From assembly GCF_018326265.1 (NCBI RefSeq), contig NZ_AP023360.1, positions 8,057,001 to 8,121,000 on the forward strand: 64,000 nt of DNA. The letters are read 5' to 3'. The notes under the pieces are model-generated. The model did not search any database and was not told the origin of the DNA. It worked only from the letters and a program-made list of their open reading frames with translations. The translations under genes were made by a program, and so were the position numbers. Origin of the DNA: Catellatospora sp. IY07-71. GTDB taxonomy: Bacteria; Actinomycetota; Actinomycetes; Mycobacteriales; Micromonosporaceae. Shown here one piece after another: positions 32,553-40,973 of this stretch (position 1 is the stretch's first letter; each line of letters opens with the position of its first letter).

Positions 32553-32561
32553 CCGCACCTT

Positions 32562-32636
32562 GATCGACCGACTTGCCAGGCACCTGGGCGTATCTTGGAC
32601 CGCCTTTCGCCCACCTGCCTGGCAAGTCTGACGATC
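32562..32636 (+). repeat. Family D palindromic element, copy D2
   Basis: A 75-bp copy with ends GATCGACCGACTTGCC and GGCAAGTCTGACGATC and the shared inner GGCGTATCTTG block, 9 bp after the yczE-like stop. Confidence 0.8.
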
Positions 32637-32728
32637 GACGCAGGCCGCCGGGCGCGTCGAGCAGGGCAAATAGGGCGAAATGGGTTTTATTGGTACGGAC
32701 ACCTGACCCTGCCTGCCGGAGGCAACCC

Positions 32729-33883
32729 GTGTTCGTGACCATGAAACGGCTGGCCGTAGCGTCTGCCGTGATTCTCTCCGCGCTCGCCCACGGCACGCCG
32801 GGGGCCGCCGCCCCTGACGTGACCGTTCTCTACACGGGCTTGAGCAACCCGCGTGGCCTCGCCTTCGACGACGACGGCGTGCTGTACGTCACCGAGGCAG
32901 GCCGGGGCGCCGACGGCGCGCCGGACCCGGTGTGCCTGCCGCGCCCGCAGGGCATCGGCTGCCTCGGGGCGACCGGCGCACTGGCCCGCCTAGACCGCGA
33001 CGGCTCGCTCACCCGCGTGCTCACCGGCCTGCCCTCGCTGGCCGGCCCCGACGGCACCGAGGCCATCGGCCCCAACGACATCGCCTTCCACCGCCACGGC
33101 CGCAGCACGCTGCTCACCGTCGGCCTGAGCGAGGCGCCCGCCAACCGGGACACCCTGCCCGAGGTCGGCCAGGAGATGGGCCGCCTGCTGAGGGTGCGCC
33201 CGGACGTCGCCACCGGCCGCCCGTATACGGCGCGGCTGCAGAGCGAGCGCTTCGCCGACATCGCCGGCTGGGAGGCCGCACACAACCCCGACGGCGGCGA
33301 ACTCGACTCCAACGCCCAGTCCGTCGCCTACGGGCCCGGCGGCACGGCCGTGGTCGACGCGGGCGCCAACTCGCTGCTGTTCGTGACCCACGGGGGGCAG
33401 GTGAGCACGCTGGCCGTGTTCGGCGAGCGGCAGATGCCCGCGCCGCCCTCGATGAACCTGCCCGCCGGGACCATGCTGCCGATGCAGTCGGTGCCGATGA
33501 GCGTGGCCTACCGCGACGGCGCGTACTACGTCGCCGAGCTGACCGGCCGACCGTTCACGCAGGGCAGCGCCCGCATCTTCAAGGTCGTGCCCGGCCAGCA
33601 GCCCACGGTGTACGCCGAGGGCCTGACCACCGTCGTGGACATCGCGTTCGCCCCCAACGGCGACCTGTACGCGCTGGAGTTCACGCACACCTCGATGTTC
33701 GGCCCGAGCCGTGGCGTCGGCGCCCTGATGCGCATCAAGAGGGGCGGCGGCGCCCCCGAGATGATCCTGGAGAACGTCGACCACCCCGGCGGCATCGCGA
33801 TCCGCGGCCGCAACGCCTTCATCACCACCGGCTCGGTCCACCCCACCAACGGCGCCGTCATCAAACTCCGCCTCCCCGCCTGA
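32729..33883 (+). CDS. ScyD/ScyE-family secreted beta-propeller protein
   Basis: 384 residues. An N-terminal signal peptide (KRLAVASAVILSALAHGTPG, cut near AAA-PDV) precedes repeated NHL-like blades such as LSNPRGLAFDDDGVLYVTEAG and TVVDIAFAPNGDLYALEFT. A conserved Cys pair appears in PDPVCLPRPQGIGC. This is the pattern of the ScyD/ScyE family named from scytonemin clusters, but most actinobacterial members have no known substrate. The GTG at 32729 has CCGGAGG upstream; ATG 32741 is an alternative. It stands alone between D2 and C3. Confidence 0.85.
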   Translation: MFVTMKRLAVASAVILSALAHGTPGAAAPDVTVLYTGLSNPRGLAFDDDGVLYVTEAGRGADGAPDPVCLPRPQGIGCLGATGALARLDRDGSLTRVLTGLPSLAGPDGTEAIGPNDIAFHRHGRSTLLTVGLSEAPANRDTLPEVGQEMGRLLRVRPDVATGRPYTARLQSERFADIAGWEAAHNPDGGELDSNAQSVAYGPGGTAVVDAGANSLLFVTHGGQVSTLAVFGERQMPAPPSMNLPAGTMLPMQSVPMSVAYRDGAYYVAELTGRPFTQGSARIFKVVPGQQPTVYAEGLTTVVDIAFAPNGDLYALEFTHTSMFGPSRGVGALMRIKRGGGAPEMILENVDHPGGIAIRGRNAFITTGSVHPTNGAVIKLRLPA

Positions 33884-33907
33884 CCCGCCCGCGGGCAAGA
33901 TCGCGAC

Positions 33908-33974
33908 GATCTTGCGTGAACTGTTAGGGATATGCCCGGAAGGGGCGTGTCGTCCCCACAGTTCACGCAAGATC
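33908..33974 (+). repeat. Family C palindromic element, copy C3
   Basis: A 67-bp copy, 24 bp after the ScyD-like stop and 8 bp before the convergent SnoaL-like gene's stop. The flank AAGATCGCGAC partly repeats the element's own end. Confidence 0.85.
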
Positions 33975-33982
33975 GTCGCCGG

Positions 33983-34441
33983 TTAGGGGGTCGGGGCCGC
34001 GTCGGGGGTGACGTGGCGGGAGGCGACGAGCCAGCCCTCGGGTTCTGTGGGGGCGGGGACGAGGACGTCTTCGCAGAGGCAGTGGCGGTGGAGGCGGGGG
34101 GTGCCCTCGGGGTCGACCGCGATGACCATGCCGTAGCACTTGACGTGGGCGGTGCCGTCGGCGGCGGGGGTCACCCAGACCATGCCGTGCCAGTGGCGGT
34201 GGGTCTCGCCGGAGGCGGCGAGGCGGGCGTGGGTCTGCTCGACGGCCTTGGCGAGCGCTGCCCGGCCACGGACGGGCGCGTCGAGGCCGGGGGCGGTGAA
34301 GGTGCCGTCAGAGGTGAAGGTGTCCGCCCACTCCTGGGCGCGGCCGGAGTCGAGCAGGTGCATGTGGCGGGCGTAGAACTGCTGGACGGACAGGTAGAGC
34401 GCGGACGTGTCGGTGAGGTCGGGCAGGACGGTCGTGGCCAT
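33983..34441 (-). CDS. SnoaL-like (NTF2-fold) protein of the polyketide cluster
   Basis: 152 residues with the cone-shaped NTF2/SnoaL fold: an N-terminal helix pair (VQQFYARHMHLLDSGRAQEW), ADTFTSDGTFTAPG, and a C-terminal sheet with HRHWHGMVWV. SnoaL-like proteins act as cyclases, hydroxylases or dioxygenase partners in aromatic polyketide paths; the specific reaction here is not predictable. It is the last gene of the minus-strand cluster operon, 30 bp after the PF04199-type cyclase, and ends at element C3, which marks the cluster's likely left edge. Confidence 0.8.
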   Translation of the reverse strand: MATTVLPDLTDTSALYLSVQQFYARHMHLLDSGRAQEWADTFTSDGTFTAPGLDAPVRGRAALAKAVEQTHARLAASGETHRHWHGMVWVTPAADGTAHVKCYGMVIAVDPEGTPRLHRHCLCEDVLVPAPTEPEGWLVASRHVTPDAAPTP

Positions 34442-34471
34442 GTCGGTCTCCTTGGGTCGAGATGAGTCTGG

Positions 34472-35308
34472 TCAGAGGATGGCCACGGCGCGGGTCCAGC
34501 CCGCTCCGGCACCCTTGATCTTGATGGGCAGGCAGGACACCGTGAAGCCGTACGGCTGCGGCAGCGCGTCCAGATTGGCCAGCCGCTCGATCTGGCAGAA
34601 CTCGCGGTCGCGGCCGGTGAAGTGGGCCGGCCACAGCACGCCGCGGTCGCCGGTCTCCTTGTACTTCGCGAGCATCGCGCCGAACGGGGCGTCCAGGCTG
34701 AACGCGTCCGTGCCGATCACCCGGACGCCCTTGTCCAGCAGGAAGTTCGTGGCGCCGGCGTCGAGGCCGGTGAACTCGGTGAAGTAGCGGGGCGTGCCGG
34801 ACCAGGCCGAGGCGCCGGTGTGCAGCAGCACGATGTCCAGCGGCTGCAGCTGGTAGCCGATGCGGGCCAGCTCGGTGGCGAGGAAGTCCGCGTCGACCGT
34901 CGGGCCGGTCGCCGAGCGCAGGTCGAGGCAGACCGCGGGCCGGTGGAACCAGTCCAGCGGCATCTCGTCGATGTGCCGGGGCGTGCCGTAGCTCGCCTTG
35001 CTGCCGTAGTGCGACGGCGCGTCGATGTGGGTGCCGGTGTGCGTGGTGAGCTTGAGCGTGTCGACCGACAGCAGCTCGCCGTCGGGCAGCACGGACGGGT
35101 CGAAGTCGACGCCGAAGTGGTGCTTCATCTCCTCGGCCATGTGCACCGCACCCTGGGCCGGGGTCATGATCTCGTGAAGCACCGGCTCCGGCTCCCAGGC
35201 GGCGGCGTCCACGGGCGTGGACAGGTCGATGAAGCGGGCGGCGGTCGTCGAGGCCGGCCGGTGGGCCGTGGCGCGGGTACGCCGGGTCGTGGCGGTCTGC
35301 TGTGGCAT
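34472..35308 (-). CDS. PF04199-type cyclase (kynurenine-formamidase-like metal enzyme)
   Basis: 278 residues with the metal-binding motif THTGTHIDAPSHYG (HxGTHxDxPxH, about 93-105) and HTGASAW later, typical of the putative cyclase family that includes kynurenine formamidase. Members occur in aromatic polyketide clusters as ring-closing enzymes, but hydrolysis is equally possible. The first ~25 residues are Thr/Arg/Ala-rich and may be a poorly chosen start. It lies 34 bp after the FAD monooxygenase gene and belongs to the same operon. Confidence 0.82.
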   Translation of the reverse strand: MPQQTATTRRTRATAHRPASTTAARFIDLSTPVDAAAWEPEPVLHEIMTPAQGAVHMAEEMKHHFGVDFDPSVLPDGELLSVDTLKLTTHTGTHIDAPSHYGSKASYGTPRHIDEMPLDWFHRPAVCLDLRSATGPTVDADFLATELARIGYQLQPLDIVLLHTGASAWSGTPRYFTEFTGLDAGATNFLLDKGVRVIGTDAFSLDAPFGAMLAKYKETGDRGVLWPAHFTGRDREFCQIERLANLDALPQPYGFTVSCLPIKIKGAGAGWTRAVAIL

Positions 35309-35342
35309 GTGGTGCTCCCGTCGGGATCGGTATCGGGATCGG

Positions 35343-36611
35343 TCAGGCGGGCGGGGCCGGGCGGGCGGCGCCCGTAGTGGCGTAGAGATCGGAGCGCACG
35401 CGGCAGGCCGGGTTGCCGAAGGCGACCATCCGGGTGAGCTTGTGGCCGATCGGGGTGCGGTGCACGATCGAGGCCATCAGGTGGCGGCCCGCCTCGACCG
35501 CCCTGCTGCGGCTGCCGAGCATGCCCTTGGCCTGGATGTGCTGGAACTTCAGCACCTTGCGGATGTCGGCGGTGCGCGGCGCCGTGTAGTCGGACAGCGC
35601 CGCCGCGTCCACCGGGCCGCTGCGGCGCAGCGCCTTCAGCAGCACCGGGTGCGCCAGCACCGCGTCCTGCAGGGCCAGGTTCAGGCCCTGCGCGCCCAGC
35701 GGGCTGTGCGTGTGCGCGGCGTCGCCGATGAGCAGCAGGCCGTCGCGCGACCACTCCCGGGCGGTGCCCGCGAACACGTCGAGCAGGCTCAGGTCGGTCA
35801 GCCCGCGTACGCGTTCGTAGATGCGCCCGGCGTACTCCGGGGCGGCCTGGCAGAGCTGGTCGCGGAACTCGGTGAACGGCCGGGCCGCGAACGCCCGGTA
35901 GCCGCCGTGCGGCAGCGCCCAGCCCAGCTGCACGCCCTCCGGGTACGAGCTGTAGCTGAGCAGCATGCGGCCGCCGCCGCCCCGGATGGTCACGTCGCGC
36001 AGCGGCTCGCCGGTCGCGGGCAGCTTGAACCAGAGCAGGTCGAAGGTGAACACGTCGCGCCGGTCGTACGGGATGCCGGACAGCTGCCGGGTCTTGGAGT
36101 AGCGCCCGTCCGCGCCGACCACGCAGCGCGCCCGGACGGTGCGGGCGCCGCGTGGCCCGGACACGACCGCGCCGCGCACCGCGCCGCCGTCGCGCACCAG
36201 GTCGGTGACGCGGGTGCCGGCCAGGTAGCGGAACGCCGGCTCGCGCCGGCACGCGGCCAGCAGCTCCTCCAGGATGTTCTGCTGCGGCACGCTGAGCATG
36301 TAGTTGTACGGCCCAGGCAGCGCCTTGTAGTCCACGCCCAGGATCGCCTTGCCACCGCTGAGCAGCTGGAACCGGTCGTGCACGTGGCTGCCCCGGTTGC
36401 GGGCGGACTGCAGCACGCCCAGCTCCTCCAGCACGGCCAGCCCGCCCGGTTGCAGGATCTCGCCGCGGAACGCGCGCTCGAAACTCGACGACTTCTCCAC
36501 CACCGTCACGTCCACGCCGGAGCGGGCGAGCAGCAGCGCGAGCGCCAGCCCGGCCGGCCCCCCGCCGATGACGCAGACGTCGGTGAGGACGTCGCTGTCC
36601 CTGTCAGCCAA
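35343..36611 (-). CDS. FAD monooxygenase, polyketide tailoring
   Basis: 422-residue class A flavin monooxygenase. The FAD Rossmann motif VIGGGPAGLALALLLARSG begins at about residue 14, the DG motif is in VVGADGRYSKTRQL, and the GD motif is LLIGDAAHTHSPLGAQGLN. It probably hydroxylates an aromatic ring of the polyketide, or performs an epoxidation or ring opening. I chose the TTG at 36611, which overlaps the accC stop, because GAGGAGG lies 8 bp upstream and no ATG or GTG precedes the Rossmann fold at a sensible distance. Confidence 0.88.
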   Translation of the reverse strand: MADRDSDVLTDVCVIGGGPAGLALALLLARSGVDVTVVEKSSSFERAFRGEILQPGGLAVLEELGVLQSARNRGSHVHDRFQLLSGGKAILGVDYKALPGPYNYMLSVPQQNILEELLAACRREPAFRYLAGTRVTDLVRDGGAVRGAVVSGPRGARTVRARCVVGADGRYSKTRQLSGIPYDRRDVFTFDLLWFKLPATGEPLRDVTIRGGGGRMLLSYSSYPEGVQLGWALPHGGYRAFAARPFTEFRDQLCQAAPEYAGRIYERVRGLTDLSLLDVFAGTAREWSRDGLLLIGDAAHTHSPLGAQGLNLALQDAVLAHPVLLKALRRSGPVDAAALSDYTAPRTADIRKVLKFQHIQAKGMLGSRSRAVEAGRHLMASIVHRTPIGHKLTRMVAFGNPACRVRSDLYATTGAARPAPPA

Positions 36612-37992
36612 CGGATGCCTCCTCGATCGGACCTCGCGCCCGGTCTTGCTCGGTGATGCCGGTGACCAGCGAGGTGTCATGGGTGCCCGCGATGAACCGC
36701 GGGTGGTCGAGCACCGCGAGCAGGAAGTCGCGGTTGGTGGCCAGGCCCGGCCCGGCGGCGTGGAACTCGCCCAGCGCCCGCCGCATGCGCTCCAGCGCCT
36801 GCGGCCGGTCCGGGGCCCAGACCACGACCTTGGCCAGCAGCGGGTCGTACGCCGGAGACACCCGCCCGCCCTGGTAGGCGTCGGTGTCGACGCGGACGAA
36901 CGGCCCGCCGGGCAGCCGCAGCTCGGTGATCCGGCCCGGCGACGGCACGAAGCCGCGCGCCGGATCCTCGGCGTTGACCCGGCACTCGATCGCCGCGCCG
37001 CGCGCCGCCAGCTCGTCCTGCCGCAGCGTGAGCCGCTCCCCCGCGGCGACCAGCAGCTGCTCGCGGACCAGGTCGACGCCGTGGGTCAGCTCGGTGACCG
37101 GGTGCTCGACCTGGATGCGGCAGTTGACCTCCATGAAGTGGAAGCCGCCGTCGCCGTCCACGAGGAACTCGAACGTGCCCGCGCCGACGTAGCCGGCCGC
37201 GAGCGCGCCGCGCAGGGCCGCCTCGCCCATCCGCCGGACCAGGTCGTCCGGCAGCCCCGGGGCCGGCGTCTCCTCGATGATCTTCTGGCGGCGGCGCTGC
37301 GCCGAGCAGTCGCGCAGGCCCAGGTACACGCCGTCGCCGTACTGGTCGCAGAGGATCTGCACCTCGACGTGGCGCGCGGCGGGCAGGTAGCGCTCCAGGT
37401 AGAGCCGGTCGTCGCCGAACAGCGACTGGGCCGCCGAACGCACCTCGCGGAACCGCGCCACCAGGTCCCCCGGCTCGTGCACGACCTGCATGCCGCGGCC
37501 GCCGCCGCCCGCCACCGCCTTGACGATGACCGGGTAGCCGATCTCGCCCGCGAGCCGGGCCGCCACGTCCGGGCAGCCCACCGGACCGTCGCTGCCGGGC
37601 AGCATGGGCAGCCCGGCGGCGGCCATCGCGGCACGCGCGGCGGCCTTGTCGCCCAGCCGCTCGATCGTCGCCGCGGGCGGGCCGACGAAGGTGATGCCGA
37701 CCGACTCGCACGCCTCGGCGAAGTCGGGCACCTCGGACAGGAAGCCGTAGCCGGGGTGCACCGCGTCGGCGCCGGTGCGCCGGGCCGCCTCCAGGATCGC
37801 GGACATGTTCAGGTAGCTGGAACGCGCCGGGCCCGGCCCGATGCACACGGCGTCGTCCGCCATGCCCACCACCGGGGCGTCACGGTCCTCGGTGGAGTAG
37901 ACGGCCACCACGCGCAGCCCCAGCTCGCGGCAGGTACGGGCGACGCGCAGCGCGATCTCGCCCCGGTTGGCGATCAGCACGGTGGTGAACAC
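36604..37992 (-). CDS. accC: Biotin carboxylase subunit of cluster acetyl-CoA carboxylase
   Basis: 462 residues. Carboxylates the biotin on AccB using ATP and bicarbonate. The N-terminal domain starts VLIANRGEIALRVARTC. The ATP-grasp glycine loop GGGGRGMQVV and the catalytic region MEVNCRIQVEHPVTE are intact. It ends after the BC domain, so BCCP is separate, unlike the fused AccA of most actinobacteria. It lies 10 bp after accB in the polyketide operon and probably serves malonyl-CoA supply for the PKS rather than bulk lipid synthesis. Confidence 0.95.
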   Translation of the reverse strand: MFTTVLIANRGEIALRVARTCRELGLRVVAVYSTEDRDAPVVGMADDAVCIGPGPARSSYLNMSAILEAARRTGADAVHPGYGFLSEVPDFAEACESVGITFVGPPAATIERLGDKAAARAAMAAAGLPMLPGSDGPVGCPDVAARLAGEIGYPVIVKAVAGGGGRGMQVVHEPGDLVARFREVRSAAQSLFGDDRLYLERYLPAARHVEVQILCDQYGDGVYLGLRDCSAQRRRQKIIEETPAPGLPDDLVRRMGEAALRGALAAGYVGAGTFEFLVDGDGGFHFMEVNCRIQVEHPVTELTHGVDLVREQLLVAAGERLTLRQDELAARGAAIECRVNAEDPARGFVPSPGRITELRLPGGPFVRVDTDAYQGGRVSPAYDPLLAKVVVWAPDRPQALERMRRALGEFHAAGPGLATNRDFLLAVLDHPRFIAGTHDTSLVTGITEQDRARGPIEEASVG

Positions 37993-38002
37993 GGCGGCCC
38001 CC

Positions 38003-38644
38003 TCAGTGCCCGGTCGCCGGGGCGAGCGTGAGCAGGCGGTCGCCGTACTCCACGGATGTGCCGTCGGCCACGTGCACCGCGACGACCTGCCCGTCGTGCT
38101 CGGCCTCGACGGGGATCATCAGCTTCATCACCTCGATGATCGCGACCTGCTGGCCGCGCCGGACCTGGTCGCCCTCGGTCACGAACGGCGGCGTGCCCGG
38201 CTCCGCCGCGCGGTAGAAGGTGCCCACGGTGGTCGCGCAGACGTCGATCCCGGCCGGTGCGGCGGGCGCGGCGGTCTCGGTGGTGCAGACCGCCGCGGCG
38301 GCGGTGGTCACCGTCGCGGCCGGCGCGGCCGGCTGGGCCGCGGCGGCGGGCGGGGCGACGGCGGCCAGCACGGCCGCGGCCGCCTGAGCCGCGTCCGCCG
38401 CGGGCGGCGCGGGGTGCTCGTCGGGCCACTCCAGCTCGACGACCACGTCACCGGCCCGGATGCGCAGCGCGCGGGGCTGCTTGTCCACGCCGGACAGCAG
38501 GTGCTGGGCGCTGCGGCGCACGTCGTCGAGGTCGTCGGCGACGGTGCGGGCGGGCTCGGCGAGCGGGGCGTGCAGCGGACAGGCGTCGGCGGTATCCACC
38601 GGGATCGATGGAACGCGCACGGACGGATCCAGCAGACCGGTCAC
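38003..38644 (-). CDS. accB: Biotin carboxyl carrier protein of cluster acetyl-CoA carboxylase
   Basis: 213 residues. The C-terminal biotinyl domain carries the biotin Lys at about 174 in EVMKLM. An N-terminal helical region is followed by a long Ala/Pro/Thr swinging linker (about 85-135). The GTG start overlaps the stop of the fused accDA gene, so translation is coupled. The linker and separate BCCP resemble bacterial four-part ACC rather than the usual actinobacterial acyl-CoA carboxylase complexes. Confidence 0.93.
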   Translation of the reverse strand: MTGLLDPSVRVPSIPVDTADACPLHAPLAEPARTVADDLDDVRRSAQHLLSGVDKQPRALRIRAGDVVVELEWPDEHPAPPAADAAQAAAAVLAAVAPPAAAAQPAAPAATVTTAAAAVCTTETAAPAAPAGIDVCATTVGTFYRAAEPGTPPFVTEGDQVRRGQQVAIIEVMKLMIPVEAEHDGQVVAVHVADGTSVEYGDRLLTLAPATGH

Positions 38645-40377
38645 CGGAAACCTCCTTCGGTCGGGATCAGAACGGCCTCCTCGGGCCGGCGGGTGCTGCC
38701 GAAGCGGCGGAAGCGGGCACGCCGCTGCGCGACCAGGCGGCTCTCGTCGAGCCCCGCGAGATCGGCCAGCTCGGCGTGTACGGCGGCGCGCAGCGCGGCG
38801 GCCGCGGCGGCGTGGTCGGCCTCGGCGCCGCCCGGCGGCTCCGGGATCACCGCCTCCACCACGCCCAGCTCCAGCAGGGAACGCGCGTCCACGCGCAGCG
38901 CCTGGGCGGCGGCGGGCGCCGCGGCGGCGTCGCGCCACAGGATCGCCGCGCAGCCCTCGGGGCTGATGACGGTGTAGACGGCGTTCTCCATGATCAGTAC
39001 GCGGTCGGCGACGGCGATGCCGAGCGCCCCGCCGCTGCACCCCTCGCCGGTGATCACGGTGACCACCGGGACGGGCAGGCCGCCCATCAGGCGCAGGTTC
39101 TCCGCGATCGCGGTGGCCTGGCCCTGCTCCTCGGCGTCCACGCCCGGGTACGCCCCCGGCGTGTCCACCAGCGTCAGCACCGGCAGCCCCCACTTGGCGG
39201 CCAGCCGCAGCAGCCGCGCGGCCTTGCGGTAACCGGCCGGGCCGGGCATGCCGTAGTTGCGGGCGGCCAGCTCGCGCGTGGTGTGGCCCTTCTCGTGGCC
39301 GATCACGACCAGCGGCGTGCCGCCCAGCCGGCCGACCCCGCCGATGATGGCGGGGCAGTCGCCGCCCACCCGGTCGCCGCGCAGCTCCTCGAAGTCGTCG
39401 AGGATCATGCTCAGGTAGTCCGAGGTGGTGGGCCGGTTCACGTTGCGAGCCCGGCGCACCGCCTCCCAGGCGGGGCGCTCCGGCAGCAGCGCCGGATCGC
39501 GGATCACGACGGCGGGCGGCTGTGGCGGCGCGGGCGGCTCGGCGTCGCGCCGGGCGCCGATCGCCAGCAGGCGGCCGATGCGGTGGCGCAGCGCCGGGCG
39601 CGGGCAGATCAGATCGAGGAAGCCGCGTTCCAGCAGGAACTCGGCGGTCTGGAAGCCGGCGGGCAGCTCCTGGCGGATGGTCTGCTTGATCACCCGGGGC
39701 CCGGCGAAACCGAGCCGTGCGCCGGGTTCGGCGACCACGACGTCGCCGAGCATCGCGAACGAGGCCGCCACTCCGCCGTACGTGGGGTCGGTGACCAGGC
39801 ACACCGTGGGCAGCCCCGCCTCGTCGAGCTGGTGCAGCGCCTGGGCGGTCTTGGCCATCTGCATCAGGCCGATGACGCCCTCCTGCATACGCACCCCGCC
39901 GGAGGCCGTGACCAGCAGCAGCGGCAGCCGCTGGGCCAGCGCCGTCTCCGCCGCCACGGTGATCAGCTCACCGACCGCGCCGGACAGGCTGCCACCCATG
40001 AAGCGGAAGTCCATCACCGCCGCGATCGCGGGCGTGCCGGTCATCCGCAGGCGGCAGCAGACCACCGCCTCGGGCAGCCCGGTGGCGTGCCGGGCGTCGG
40101 CGATGCGCTGCGGGTAGGGCTTGTCGTCGACGAAGCGCAGCGGGTCCGCGGCGTCGGTGCCGAGGTCCAGCAGCTCCACCGAGCCCGGGTCGGCGAGCAG
40201 CGCCAGCCGGTCGTACGCGGACAGCGGCCGGCAGTGCCCGCACTGCGGGCAGATGCCGTGGCTGCGGGCCAGCCGCTTGCCGTACACCACCGCCTGGCAC
40301 CCCGCGCAGGACACCCACGGCGCCTCCGGCCCGGCCGGACCGGGTGCGAACCCCGGTCCGGCCGTCTCTCCGGTCAC
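38641..40377 (-). CDS. Fused acetyl-CoA carboxylase carboxyltransferase (beta-alpha)
   Basis: 578 residues. The N-terminal AccD half has a zinc ribbon (Cys24, 27, 43 and 46) and [12 protein letters not shown] and [10 protein letters not shown] crotonase-fold motifs. The C-terminal AccA half (about 290-578) has DTPGAYPG and [12 protein letters not shown]. Together they transfer CO2 from biotin to acetyl-CoA. Fused AccDA genes are known from PKS clusters and some high-GC bacteria. The GTG overlaps the ACP stop by 4 bp, tying precursor supply directly to the carrier protein's translation. Confidence 0.94.
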   Translation of the reverse strand: MTGETAGPGFAPGPAGPEAPWVSCAGCQAVVYGKRLARSHGICPQCGHCRPLSAYDRLALLADPGSVELLDLGTDAADPLRFVDDKPYPQRIADARHATGLPEAVVCCRLRMTGTPAIAAVMDFRFMGGSLSGAVGELITVAAETALAQRLPLLLVTASGGVRMQEGVIGLMQMAKTAQALHQLDEAGLPTVCLVTDPTYGGVAASFAMLGDVVVAEPGARLGFAGPRVIKQTIRQELPAGFQTAEFLLERGFLDLICPRPALRHRIGRLLAIGARRDAEPPAPPQPPAVVIRDPALLPERPAWEAVRRARNVNRPTTSDYLSMILDDFEELRGDRVGGDCPAIIGGVGRLGGTPLVVIGHEKGHTTRELAARNYGMPGPAGYRKAARLLRLAAKWGLPVLTLVDTPGAYPGVDAEEQGQATAIAENLRLMGGLPVPVVTVITGEGCSGGALGIAVADRVLIMENAVYTVISPEGCAAILWRDAAAAPAAAQALRVDARSLLELGVVEAVIPEPPGGAEADHAAAAAALRAAVHAELADLAGLDESRLVAQRRARFRRFGSTRRPEEAVLIPTEGGFR

Positions 40378-40634
40378 GACAACGCTCCGGCCCGCGTGGA
40401 GCTGACCAGGTCGATCAGCTGTCCGGGTGTGCTCACCGCCAGCACCGCGTCGTCGGGCAGCCGGATGCTCAGATCACGCTGCAGCCGTGCGGTCGCCTCC
40501 AGCAGCGCCAGGGAGTCATACCCCAGGTCGGCGAAGCTGGTGGCGGCGATGTCCCCGTCCAGGTCCACTCTCTCGTCCGCCCCGGCGACATCCCGCAGGA
40601 TGCGCCGCACGTCCTCGATGGTGAAGTCGGTCAT
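40374..40634 (-). CDS. Acyl carrier protein, type II PKS
   Basis: 86 residues. The phosphopantetheine attachment Ser41 is in [11 protein letters not shown], the usual DSL motif of type II PKS ACPs. It carries the growing poly-beta-ketone made by KS-alpha/CLF. Unusually it is not downstream of CLF but sits in the opposite-strand operon between the ligase-ABM gene (37-bp gap) and accDA (4-bp overlap). An upstream ribosome site (GGAAGGGAGCG) is visible. Confidence 0.95.
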   Translation of the reverse strand: MTDFTIEDVRRILRDVAGADERVDLDGDIAATSFADLGYDSLALLEATARLQRDLSIRLPDDAVLAVSTPGQLIDLVSSTRAGALS

Positions 40635-40670
40635 GACGCGCTCCCTTCCACTTCGGATCGGACATGTCGG

Positions 40671-40973
40671 TCAGCGCACGGCGGCGGGCGCGTGCTCGCC
40701 CACCGCGTCGTACAGGTCGTGCTCCGGCACGGCCAGCCCGGCCAGCTTCATGACCTGCTCCCGGAAGCCCGGGGTCTGCACGGCCTTGGCGTGCGCGGCC
40801 GCGTCGGCCCACTGCGCGGTCTCGATGAAGACCTCCGGCCGGCGGCGCGAGCGGTAGAGCTGGCGGCCGATGAAGCCGGGCTGGGCCTGCATGTACGCGG
40901 AGATCTCGTCGAGCACCTGCTCGAACCGGGCGACGTCGCCGTTGACGGTGATCTTGTTGATGAACGTGACCAT
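40671..40973 (-). other. Possible independent start of the ABM monooxygenase
   Basis: ATG 40973 lies 8 bp after GAGAGGAG and exactly where free-standing ABM proteins begin. Translation from here would give a 100-residue protein in addition to, or instead of, the fusion. No stop codon separates it from the ligase frame. Confidence 0.5.
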
